Shown: one piece after another, positions 47,430 to 56,100 of the stretch
How positions within the stretch are numbered: the first letter of the stretch is position 1
Layout: each line of letters starts with the position of its first letter
Assembly (NCBI RefSeq): GCF_900105175.1
Contig: NZ_LT629771.1
Coordinates: 124,001-188,000 of the forward strand
DNA: 64,000 nucleotides
DNA from: Jiangella sp. DSM 45060
GTDB lineage: Bacteria > Actinomycetota > Actinomycetes > Jiangellales > Jiangellaceae
Direction: 5' to 3'
Made by a program: the position numbers and the translations under genes
The notes under the pieces: model-generated
What the model was told of the DNA's origin: nothing
The model's input: only the letters and a program-made list of their open reading frames with translations
Database searches by the model: none

Positions 47430-48539
47430 TCAGCCCACCGGTTCGACGTTGAACAGGTCGTCGTAGGTCTCCATCAGCAGCGCCCGGCCCTTGACCTGCG
47501 CGATCACCTCCGGACCCGCGACACCGTCGATGCCGGGGAGCTGGCCGGCGCCGCCCTCGGGGCCGAGCGGGATCGCGACCAGCGGCGGCAGCTTCTGGTA
47601 CGCGCTCACCTCGCCGGCTCCGGTGATCCGCGCCGTCAGGTTCGCCGCGACCAGATCCGCCTGCAGCCGCGCGGTCGCCGCCATGTTCCGGTCGGCGTCG
47701 GCGATGTCGCCGATCGCGTACACGTTGTCGTGCCCGGCCACCCGCAGCTGGTCGTCGACGCGCAGGTAGCCCTGGTCGTCGCGGGCGGCGGCCAGCGAGC
47801 CGGTGACGAACCCGGTCGCCGGGGTCACGCCGAACGCACGGAACCAGATGTCGGCGGTGAGCTCCTCGCCGGTCTCGGTCGTGACGGTGACCGGCGCCGC
47901 CGTCGCGGCCGGTGCGTCCGGCAGTGCCCGTAGCGGGCTGCCGAGCACGAGGCGCACGCCGAGCCCGTCGAGCTGGCGGCGCAGTTCCGCGCGCAGCTCC
48001 TGGTCGTACGGGCCGGGCAGGATGTCGTCGGCGAGGTCGACCAGCGTGACGCCCTTCTCCGGGTAGGCGGTCTTGATCTCGCCGGCCAGCTCCAGCCCGG
48101 CCGCGCCGGCGCCGATCACCAGTGCGTGGCCCGACCCGCGCAGCGCGTCGTGCGCCGCCAGGAACCGCTGCCGCGCCACGGCGACGTCGGTCTCGTCGGT
48201 CTTCGCCGGGAACGGGTAGGACGAGCCGGTCGCGAGGACGACGAAGTCGGCGGCCAGCCGCTCGCCGGACGCCAGCGTGACGCCCTCCCCGTCCGCCTCG
48301 ACGGCGCGGTCACGGACGAAGCGGCCGTGCGCGAGCAGCCGGTCGTACGGCAGGAAGATGCGGTCCAGCCACTCCGGCGCGACGAGCGCGCGCCAGGACG
48401 CGAGGTTGTGCAGGAACGTGTCGGACGGGTCGACCAGCGTCACGTCGGCGACCTCGTCGAGCGCCTTCGCGGCGTTGATGCCGCCGAACCCGCCGCCGAC
48501 GATGACGACGGAGGGGCGCGAGCCGTGGGTCTCGGTCAC
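47430..48539 (-). CDS. NAD(P)/FAD-dependent oxidoreductase (NDH-2-like)
   Basis: 369 aa from a GTG preceded by GAGGAG 5 nt upstream; the frame is open further upstream into the regulatory region. The FAD Rossmann motif is VVIVGGGFGGINAAKAL at the N-terminus, a second nucleotide-binding motif is LVIGAGAAGLELAGEI, and the FAD-proximal Asp motif is NVYAIGDIADADRNM. The layout matches type II NADH dehydrogenase/AIF-like oxidoreductases. It is divergent from an HxlR regulator across a dyad-rich spacer. Confidence 0.88.
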   Translation of the reverse strand: MTETHGSRPSVVIVGGGFGGINAAKALDEVADVTLVDPSDTFLHNLASWRALVAPEWLDRIFLPYDRLLAHGRFVRDRAVEADGEGVTLASGERLAADFVVLATGSSYPFPAKTDETDVAVARQRFLAAHDALRGSGHALVIGAGAAGLELAGEIKTAYPEKGVTLVDLADDILPGPYDQELRAELRRQLDGLGVRLVLGSPLRALPDAPAATAAPVTVTTETGEELTADIWFRAFGVTPATGFVTGSLAAARDDQGYLRVDDQLRVAGHDNVYAIGDIADADRNMAATARLQADLVAANLTARITGAGEVSAYQKLPPLVAIPLGPEGGAGQLPGIDGVAGPEVIAQVKGRALLMETYDDLFNVEPVG

Positions 48540-48556
48540 GAATACTCCTCGGAGAG

Positions 48557-48599
48557 TCGAAGCTACGAGCCTTCTCGTAGCAGCTTCGAAAATCGAAGC
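48557..48599. promoter_or_regulatory. Dyads in the oxidoreductase-HxlR spacer
   Basis: GCTACGAG/CTCGTAGC (48562-48581, 4-bp spacer) and GCTTCGA/TCGAAGC (48583-48599, 3-bp spacer), with a further TCGAAGC at 48557-48563. Three copies of TCGAAGC in either orientation within 43 bp make this a likely operator for the HxlR protein. Confidence 0.6.
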
Positions 48600-48626
48600 A
48601 ACATCGCTCGCGCTAGTATTCCTGAC

Positions 48627-48989
48627 ATGCCCGCGTCGGTTCGCGCCACCCACGACGCCGACGCCTGCTCCCGCACCGACGCCGCGCTCACCCGGGCGTT
48701 CACGATTCTGGGCAAGCGTTGGAACGCGCTGGTCCTGGGTGGTCTACGCACCGGTCCGGCCGGTTTCCGCGAGCTGTCGCGCGCCATCGACGGCCTCAGC
48801 GACTCCGTCCTGGCCGATCGCCTCGCCGAGCTGACCCGCAACCACCTCGTCCGCCGCCGCGTCGACGAGGGCCCGCCGGTCTCCGTCACCTACGAGCTGA
48901 CCGACCACGGCTGCGCCCTCATGCCGGCCCTCGACCAGATCTCCTCCTGGGCCGTCGAGCACCTGCCGCCGGAGCCGTCGGAGGAGTGA
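48627..48989 (+). CDS. HxlR-family transcriptional regulator
   Basis: 120 aa winged-helix protein: LTRAFTILGKRWNALVLGGL, then FRELSRAIDGLSDSVLADRL and the wing RRRVDEGPPVSVTYELTDHG. Cys14 and Cys76-like positions may be redox or ligand sensors, as several HxlR proteins sense quinones or electrophiles; Cys14 is seen in DADACSRTD. TAGTAT lies 7 nt before the ATG. It probably represses the divergent oxidoreductase. Confidence 0.9.
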   Translation: MPASVRATHDADACSRTDAALTRAFTILGKRWNALVLGGLRTGPAGFRELSRAIDGLSDSVLADRLAELTRNHLVRRRVDEGPPVSVTYELTDHGCALMPALDQISSWAVEHLPPEPSEE

Positions 48990-49255
48990 GGTCGGCCTCG
49001 ACAGGCCTCCTCCTGTTCGGCGCCTGCCGCCGGAGCCGTCAGAACAGCGGCGGCGCTGCTGCGATTGCGCACTCGGCCTTAGCTCCAGCCTTGGCGGGTG
49101 CCCGCAGCCGGTGGCCGTCACGGCAGTGAGGCGCGGGTCCTACGGGCGATTTCCAGGTCTGTCGGCACCTGCTGCGGGAGGCCGTCACGACAGGGAGGCC
49201 GGCCCTGGGTCAGATCTCCGCCGGGCGTCCGGGCGCCTCTCGCGCCGGGCGCCCA
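48990..49255. other. Gene-poor spacer with an 18-bp direct repeat
   Basis: 266 bp without a credible gene. CCTGCCGCCGGAGCCGTC, at the end of the HxlR gene (48962-48979), recurs at 49023-49040. A second pair, GGCCGTCACGGCAG and GGCCGTCACGACAG, lies near 49112 and 49191. Confidence 0.5.
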
Positions 49256-50920
49256 TCAGAACAGCGCTGGCAGCGGCTGCGGTGGCGGCGGACCCTCGTA
49301 GCGGCCCGTGACCCGGACCCGCAGCGCCCGCTCGTCGTACTCCTCCAGCGCGTGCGCGATCCAGCCGGCCGTCCGCGCCACCGTGAAGATCGCCTCGCCA
49401 GCCTCCGGCGGCATCCCGGCCGCGACCGTCAGCGTCGCCAGTGCCAGGTCGACGTTCGCCGGCAGCGGCAGGTGCGTCGCGGCGGTCTCGGTGACGGCGC
49501 GCGCGGCGGCCAGCGCGGGCGCGGCCTCGGGCATGGCCGCGAGCCGTTCGAACAGGACCTGGGCCCGCGGATCGGTGGTCCGGTAGAGCCGGTGCCCCAG
49601 CCCCGGGATGCGCCGCCCCGCGCGCAGGTGTTCGGCCACGACCGGCCCGGCGCCTCGCTCGAGCACGTCGGTGAGCATCCGGTGCGCCAGGCCGCTCGCT
49701 CCACCGTGCAGCGGCCCCTCCGCCGCGCCGAGCGCCGCCGAGACGACGGCGTACGGATGCGCCCGCGCCGACGCCGCCGCCCGCGCCGTCACCGTCGACG
49801 CCGCCAGCCCGTGGTCGATCAACAGCACCAGCGCCCGGTCCAGGATGTGCACGGCGTACGGCCCGGCCGGGCGGTCGGTGAGTCGGGGCCACAGCCGCTC
49901 GGCGATGATCTCGCCCTCGCCAGATGTGCCGCTCTGGTCCGATGTGGTGCCGTGGTCCGTCGCGCCCCCGTGCGTAGTTGGGTGCCCGTCGCCTGCGGCG
50001 CTCCCGTGCGCTGCTGGACCGCCGTGCCGTGCTGCTCCGCCGTCTCCGACTCTGCCGCCGCGCGTCATGGGGTGCCCGTCGCCTGCGGCGCTCCCGTGCG
50101 CTGCTGGACCGCCGTGCCGTGCCGCTCCGCCGTCTCCGACTCTGCTGCCGTGCGTTAGGGGATCACCGTTGCCTGCTGTTGCCCCGCGGTGACCAACCGG
50201 GTCACCGTGCCCTGCTGCGCCCCGGTGTGCTCGGCCGCCGCGCCCAACTTGGCTGCCGGGCCCGAGTCGCCCGGTCACCTCGCCCTCACCCTGCACCGCT
50301 GCGCCGCCGCGGCCAGGCGCGTCGAGTCCGGTCTCCTCGCCTCGGCCGTCGCGGCGGGGGAGCGCGTCGACGAAGGTGGCGATGAGTCCGCGGGCCGTCG
50401 CCGCGACGGTGCCGGGGCGCAGGTCGAACCGGACCGGATCGACGGTGGCCGCGGCGACCGCCGCCACCCGGAGCCGGTCGACCAAACCGGCCTGCGGCGG
50501 CAACGCGTCGCCAGCGGCCCGGGCCGCCGCCAGTCCCTCGGACGGGGCGACGAACGGCGGGTCGAGCCGTTCCTGGCCGGTCCACAACCACCACGCCACC
50601 GCCTCGAACGACGTCCGCCGCGCCAGTTCGACCGGATCGACGCCGCGGTAGTAGTAGCGGTCGCCCTCGATCAGGGTCACGCCGCTGTAGACGGGGCCGG
50701 CCGCATCGTGCTCGCGCTCCGCGGCGGACCCGGCGTCCGGGCGACCTCGTCGCCGGCGCGCCAGCCGCTCCACCTCGTCGGGGTCGAACGTGCTGGCCCG
50801 GCCTCCAGCGCCGCGCCGGCTGCCGAGCAGGCCGCGGCTCACGTAGGCGTACACCGTCTCGGGCTTGATCCCGAGCCGGGCCGCGACCTGTTGAGTCGTC
50901 AGCCGACGCTGCTCCACCAT
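49256..50920 (-). CDS. Citrate synthase-like protein with N-terminal HTH and Gly/His-rich insertion
   Basis: 554 aa. Residues ~5-55 are a MerR/excisionase-type HTH (LTTQQVAARLGIKPETVYAY then VSRGLLGSRR). A citrate synthase fold follows, with both active-site histidines (GPLHGGAS, GLGHRLYR) and Asp in NVDLALAT. About 130 residues of Gly/His/Ala-rich sequence, including a duplicated 30-residue unit at about residues 254-313, interrupt the large domain. A citrate synthase with a DNA-binding head beside another citrate synthase is known in actinobacteria. Whether it is an enzyme, a metabolite-sensing regulator or both is open. Confidence 0.85.
   Translation of the reverse strand: MVEQRRLTTQQVAARLGIKPETVYAYVSRGLLGSRRGAGGRASTFDPDEVERLARRRRGRPDAGSAAEREHDAAGPVYSGVTLIEGDRYYYRGVDPVELARRTSFEAVAWWLWTGQERLDPPFVAPSEGLAAARAAGDALPPQAGLVDRLRVAAVAAATVDPVRFDLRPGTVAATARGLIATFVDALPRRDGRGEETGLDAPGRGGAAVQGEGEVTGRLGPGSQVGRGGRAHRGAAGHGDPVGHRGATAGNGDPLTHGSRVGDGGAARHGGPAAHGSAAGDGHPMTRGGRVGDGGAARHGGPAAHGSAAGDGHPTTHGGATDHGTTSDQSGTSGEGEIIAERLWPRLTDRPAGPYAVHILDRALVLLIDHGLAASTVTARAAASARAHPYAVVSAALGAAEGPLHGGASGLAHRMLTDVLERGAGPVVAEHLRAGRRIPGLGHRLYRTTDPRAQVLFERLAAMPEAAPALAAARAVTETAATHLPLPANVDLALATLTVAAGMPPEAGEAIFTVARTAGWIAHALEEYDERALRVRVTGRYEGPPPPQPLPALF
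49981..50160 (-). repeat. 90-bp tandem duplication in the HTH-citrate synthase gene
   Basis: Two 90-bp units (49981-50070 and 50071-50160) differ at only a few positions; a third, decayed unit may follow. They encode GGAARHGGPAAHGSAAGDGH-type units. In-frame length and high identity suggest recent expansion. Confidence 0.9.
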
Positions 50921-50998
50921 CGTCCACCTTCATCGAGATATTGACTCAAATCAATATATCTATCATTACTGTCAACTATTGATCGCGCTGGAGGAACC
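50921..50998. promoter_or_regulatory. AT-rich divergent promoter/operator between citrate synthases
   Basis: This 78-bp spacer is strikingly AT-rich for the region. It contains ATATTGA-ctcaaa-TCAATAT (50938-50957) and TCAA-cta-TTGA (50972-50982). On the minus strand TTGATA-18-TATATT is a good promoter for the HTH-citrate synthase; on the plus strand TTGACT-17-CATTAC could serve the other gene. The HTH protein may bind the TTGA/TCAA dyads. Confidence 0.6.
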
Positions 50999-52138
50999 AT
51001 GACTGCACAGGTGCCGCGTGGACTGGCCGGGGTCGTCGTCACCGAGACCGTGTTGGGCGATGTCCGTGGCCGGGAGGGCTTCTACCACTACCGCGAGTAC
51101 TCGGCCGTGGAGCTGGCCGCGAACCGCAGCTTCGAGGACGTCTGGCACCTCATGCTGTTCGGTGCGCTGCCGTCGGCGGAGGAGAGTGTCGCCTTCGCGG
51201 GCCGGGTCGCCGGACTGCGGGCGCTCACTGACGAGGTGCGTGCGGCGCTGCCGGCGATCGCCCGCGCGAGCGCCGCGTCAGGTCCGATGGCCGGGTTGCG
51301 TACGGCGCTGTCGCTGGTCGGCGCGGCGGAAGGGTTCCGGCCGGTCTACGACCTCACCGCCGACGAGCGGCGTGACGACACACTGCTGGCCGGTGCCGTC
51401 GTGCCGACGCTGCTGGCAGCACTGTACCGGCTCGGGCAGGGGCTGGAACCGGTCGAACCGCGCGCTGACCTCGGGCACGCGGCGAACTACCTGTACATGC
51501 TGTCCGGCCAGGAGCCGGCGCCCGCGCACGCCCGCGCCGTCGAGCGGTATCTGATCTCGACCATCGACCACGGCTTCAACGCGTCGACGTTCACCGGGCG
51601 GGTGATCGCCTCCACCGGCGCCGACGTCGCGGCCTGCCTGGTCGGCGGCATCGCGGCGCTGTCGGGCCCGCTGCACGGGGGCGCGCCGAGCCGGGCGCTG
51701 GACACCCTGGACGCCATCGGGACGCCGGACCGCATCCAGGCGTGGGTGCGGGAGCGGGTGCTGGCCGGCGACCGGATCATGGGCTTCGGCCACCCGGTGT
51801 ACCGCACGGAGGATCCGCGCTCGCGGATGCTGCGCGACATCGCGACCGGTTTCGGCGGCCCACTGGCCGACTTCGCCGTCGAGGTGGAGCGGCAGGTCGA
51901 GGCGATCCTGGCCGAGCTCAAGCCCGGCCGCGAACTGCACACCAACGTCGAGTTCTACGCCGGCGTCGTCATGGAGCAGTGCGGTCTGCCGCGGGCGATG
52001 TTCACGCCGACGTTCGCGGTCGCCCGGGTCGTCGGCTGGACGGCGAACATCCTGGAGCAGGCGGCGGACAGCAAGATCATCCGGCCCGCCGCCCGCTACG
52101 TCGGCCCGCCTCCGCCCGTGCCCGTCCCGGCCGCCTGA
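50999..52138 (+). CDS. Citrate/2-methylcitrate synthase-like enzyme
   Basis: 379 aa starting at an ATG with GGAGG upstream. It begins GLAGVVVTETVLGDVRGREG, as in methylcitrate/citrate synthase 2 proteins. Active-site residues are His in GPLHGGAPS, His in GFGHPVYRTEDPR, and Asp-to-Glu-type position in TNVEFYAGVV: the usual NVDFYSG aspartate is Glu here. That change at the third catalytic residue could lower activity or shift function. It is divergent from the HTH-citrate synthase, so the pair may form a hetero-complex. Confidence 0.88.
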   Translation: MTAQVPRGLAGVVVTETVLGDVRGREGFYHYREYSAVELAANRSFEDVWHLMLFGALPSAEESVAFAGRVAGLRALTDEVRAALPAIARASAASGPMAGLRTALSLVGAAEGFRPVYDLTADERRDDTLLAGAVVPTLLAALYRLGQGLEPVEPRADLGHAANYLYMLSGQEPAPAHARAVERYLISTIDHGFNASTFTGRVIASTGADVAACLVGGIAALSGPLHGGAPSRALDTLDAIGTPDRIQAWVRERVLAGDRIMGFGHPVYRTEDPRSRMLRDIATGFGGPLADFAVEVERQVEAILAELKPGRELHTNVEFYAGVVMEQCGLPRAMFTPTFAVARVVGWTANILEQAADSKIIRPAARYVGPPPPVPVPAA

Positions 52139-52378
52139 GTCCGCGCGACGGGGGGTGGGGCGGACGGTCCGGGCGCCCCGCCGGCCGACGGTGCGGCCGA
52201 CGACGTCACGACAACTGGCGGGGTTCGAGGACGTGGTGCAGTCGTGGTGTGGCAGGCGGGGCGCGGGGACCGCGCGAGGTACGGCGGCGGGTTTGCGGTG
52301 GCGGCGTGTGCGGTGACGGGTGTGCGGTGACGGGTGTGCGCTGCGGGCCGGTGGCCGTGAGCAGCGCGTGCGTGGCAG

Positions 52379-52786
52379 TCTGCGGCTGGAAGCGGCTGAT
52401 CCGGGGCGTGCTGGCCGTGTGCGGTGCGTGCGTGGCGGGGTGCGCTGGCCCAGAGGCGGTGGCGGGTGAACGGTTGGGCGTTGGCCCGGGGTTCGGTGGC
52501 GAGTGCACCGCGGGGTCGGTGGTGGTGAGGCCGGTGCGGTGGCGGTCTGCGGCTGGAGGTGGCTGATCCGGGGCGTGCTGGCCGTGTGCGGTGCGTGCGT
52601 GGCGGGGTGCGCTGGCCCAGAGGCGGTGGCGGGTGAACGGTTGGGCGTTGGCCCGGGGTTCGGTGGCGAGTGCACCGCGGGGTCGGTGGTGGTGAGGCCG
52701 GTGCGGTGGCGGTCTGCGGCTGGAGGTGGCTGATCCGGGCGGTGGCCGTGCGCGGTGCGTGTGGGGTGAGGCCGGTGCGGTGGCGG
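52379..52786. repeat. 167-bp tandem repeat
   Basis: Units at 52379-52545 and 52546-52712 differ at only two positions by eye; a 74-bp truncated unit (52713-52786) follows, and a further partial start TCTGCGGCTGGAGG lies at 52787. The unit is not a multiple of three. The 967-bp interval 52139-53105 shows no gene I can support, although minus-strand frames remain open across it. Confidence 0.92.
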
Positions 52787-53022
52787 TCTGCGGCTGGAGG
52801 TGGCTGATCCGGGGCGCGGCGGCCCTGGGGGGTGCTTGCCTGGCGGTGTTCGCTGGGGCCCGGGACCCGGGGCGCGGTGGCGGGTGCGCTGCGGGCCGGG
52901 TGGCCGTGGGCGGTGCGTGCGTGGCGGGGCGGAGCCGGCGCAGGGCGGGTACATGGCTGAGCACGGCCGATCCAGGGTGCGGTGGCCAGGGCGGCAAGGC
53001 GTGCAAAACGGGCGCGTGAAAG

Positions 53023-53064
53023 CTTGCTGAAAGTCTTGCAAGACCCGCTGGGGGTGGCTAGCGT
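53023..53064 (+). promoter_or_regulatory. Candidate MalR-type operator and promoter of the pullulanase gene
   Basis: CTTGCTGAAAGTCTTGCAAG (53023-53042) contains two CTTGC repeats, as in operators of actinobacterial maltose/amylase regulators of the MalR (LacI) type. It overlaps TTGCAA (53036-53041), which with TAGCGT (53059-53064) and a 17-bp spacer makes a promoter. Maltose-responsive control is inferred from motif and gene content. Confidence 0.55.
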
Positions 53065-53105
53065 CTCGGGCACCGTGACATCGCCGTCCGCCCCGGGAGT
53101 GACCG

Positions 53106-56100
53106 ATGCCGACTCTGCCGCCCAGTCGCCGACTCCTTGCCCTCGCCCTCGCCGCCGCGCTGGGAACGGTCGCCGCAGCGGCGGCCCCATCCGCCGCGGT
53201 CGCGCCGCCGTCCGCCGCGGTTGTGCCGCCCGCCGCGGTGACGGCGGTGGGCGCGGAGGACGCGGCGGCGCCGAGGGTCGTCACGTTGGTGGGGAGTCTG
53301 CAGAGTGAGCTCGGCTGCCCGGCCGACTGGGACCCGGCCTGCGCCGCCACCGCGCTGACGCCGACGGACGGGGGCGGGTATGCGCTGGCGGCGGAGCTGC
53401 CGGCGGGCTCGTACGAATTCAAGGTCGCCCTGAACGGCAGCTGGGACGAGAACTACGGCGCCGGCGGCGTCGCGAACGGCCCGAACCTGCCGCTGGTGCT
53501 GGAGGCGCCGGCCGAGGTGACGTTCACGTACGACGACGAGAGCCACCGCATCGCGGTCGCGCCGACGAATCCGCCGCCCGGCCTCACGGAGGAGGACGAG
53601 CAGCTGGCGGGCACCAGCCTGCGCGCCGGTCTGACCGACGAACGGTTCTACTTCGTGATGGCGGACCGGTTCGACAACGGCGACCCGTCGAACGACACCG
53701 GCGGGTACGAGGTGCTGCCGGGGACGGACGAGCCGCGGCTGGTGCACGGGCTCGACCCCGCGGACAAGGGGTTCTATCACGGCGGCGACCTCGCCGGGAT
53801 CCTGCGCCGGCTCGACTACATCGAGGACCTCGGCACGACGGCCATCTGGCTGACGCCGTCGTTCATGAACCGGCCGGTGCAGGGCAGCGGCGCCGACGTC
53901 AGCGCCGGCTACCACGGCTACTGGATCACCGACTTCACCCGCATCGACCCGCACCTCGGCACGAACGACGAGCTTCGGCAGCTCATCGACGAGGCGCACG
54001 AGCGGGGCATCAAGGTGTTCTTCGACATCATCACGAACCACACCGCGGACGTCATCGACTACGAGGAAGGCGCCTACACCTACGTCCCGAAGGGCGAGGC
54101 GCCGTACACGGACGCCGCCGGCAACGAGTTCGACGACTCCGCCTACGCCGCCGGCGACACCTTCCCCGAGCTCGACGCACAGACGTCGTTCCCGTACACG
54201 CCGTTCTTCCGCACGCCGGAGGACGCGACGGTCAAGGTGCCGGCCTGGCTGAACGACCCGACGCTCTACCACAACCGCGGCGACGCGGCCTTCGACGGCA
54301 CCGAGGGCGACCTGTACGGCGACTTCGTCGGGCTCGACGACCTGTTCACCGAACAGCCGGCGGTCCGCGATGGGTTGATCAACATTTATCAATACTGGGC
54401 GGAATTCGGTGTTGACGGGTTCCGCATTGACACCGTCAAGCACGTCAACATGGACTTCTGGCAGAGGTTCGCCCCGGAGGTGCTGGACGCGGCACACGAG
54501 TCGGGCGCCGACGACTTCTTCATGTTCGGCGAGGTGTACGACGCGAACCCGGCGGCGATGTCGCGGTACACGACCGAGGGCGGGCTGCAGGCGACCATCG
54601 ACTTCGGCTTCCAGACCCGCGCGCAGGGCTTCGCGACCGGCCGCCCGACGACGGAGCTGCGTGACCTGTTCGCCGGCGACGACCACTACACCGACGCCGA
54701 CTCGAACGCGTACTCGCTGCCGACGTTCCTCGGCAACCACGACATGGGCCGCATCGGCCGGTTCGTCCAGCAGACCGGCGCCGGGGCCGGGGAACAGCTC
54801 GACCGCGCGCTGCTCGCGCACGACCTCATGTACCTGACCCGCGGCCAGCCGGTCGTCTACTACGGCGACGAGCAGGGCTTCACCGGCGACGGCGGCGACA
54901 AGGACGCCCGCCAGGACATGTTCCCGAGCCAGGTGAGCAGCTACAACGACGACGACCTCATCGGCACGGACGCGACGACGGCGGAGGAGAACTTCGACCC
55001 GGACCACCCGATCTACCGGCGCCTCGCCGAGCTGGCCGCCTTGCGCGACGAGCACCCGGCATTGGCCGACGGCGCGCAGATCCACCGCTACGCGAGCGAC
55101 GACGCCGGCGTGTACGCGTTCAGCCGCATCGACGCCGATGAGCAGGTCGAGTACGTCGTCGCCACCAACAACTCGACGGACGCCCAGGCGGTGAGCTTCG
55201 CGACGTTCAACCCGCGGACGACGTTCCAGCCGGTCTGGCCCGCGTCGGCGACGAGCACGAGGTCGGACGCGCAGGGCCGGGTCACCGTCACCGTCCCGCC
55301 GCTGTCCGCCGTCGTCTGGCGGGCGCCGAAGCCGCTGAAGCCGTCGACGGACGCGCCGGAGGTACGGTTCCGGACGCCGGGCCCGGGCGGCACCGTCGGC
55401 GGACGGGCCGAGATCGGCGTCGTCGTGCCGGCGGGCGCGGCCGGGCAGACCAACGGGGCGGGGCAGACCAGCGGGTTCAACCAGGTCACGCTGGCCTGGC
55501 GGCCACTCGGCACCGACGACTGGCGCCCCATCGGCACCGACGACAACGCGCCGTACCGGGTCTTCCACGACGTCAGCGGGCTCGCGCACGGCACGCTGCT
55601 CGAGTACCGCGCCGTGCTGAAGGACCACTCCGGCAACCTCTCCGTCGCGTCGACGTACGGCGTGGCCGGCGAGCCGCAGGACGACGGCGAGGACCCGGGC
55701 ACCGGCGGGCCGGTCGAGCAGCCGGACCGCGTCACCGTGCCCGGCAGCCTGAACAGCGAGATGGGCTGCGCCGGCGACTGGGACCCGGCGTGCGTGCAGG
55801 CCGGGCTCACGCTGGACCCGGACGACGACGTCTGGAAGGGCACGTTCGCGCTGCCCGCGGGCGATTTCGAGTACAAGGCCGCGATCGACGGCTCGTGGGC
55901 GGAGAACTACGGCCTGGGCGCCCGCCGCGACGGCCCGAACATCCCGCTCCCGCTGGCCGCGGCCGCCGACGTGACGTTCTACTACGACCACGCGACGCAC
56001 TGGGTCACCAGCGACGCGCAGGACCCGATCGTCACCGTGCCGGGGTCGTTTCAGTCCGAGCTGGGCTGCGCGGCCGACTGGGACCCGGCCTGCATGCGAT

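Noticed and set aside
51278..53422. Large minus-strand Pro/His/Thr-rich protein across the 167-bp repeats
   Set aside because: The repeat shifts frame every unit and the frame runs antisense to citrate synthase; openness is explained by GC content.
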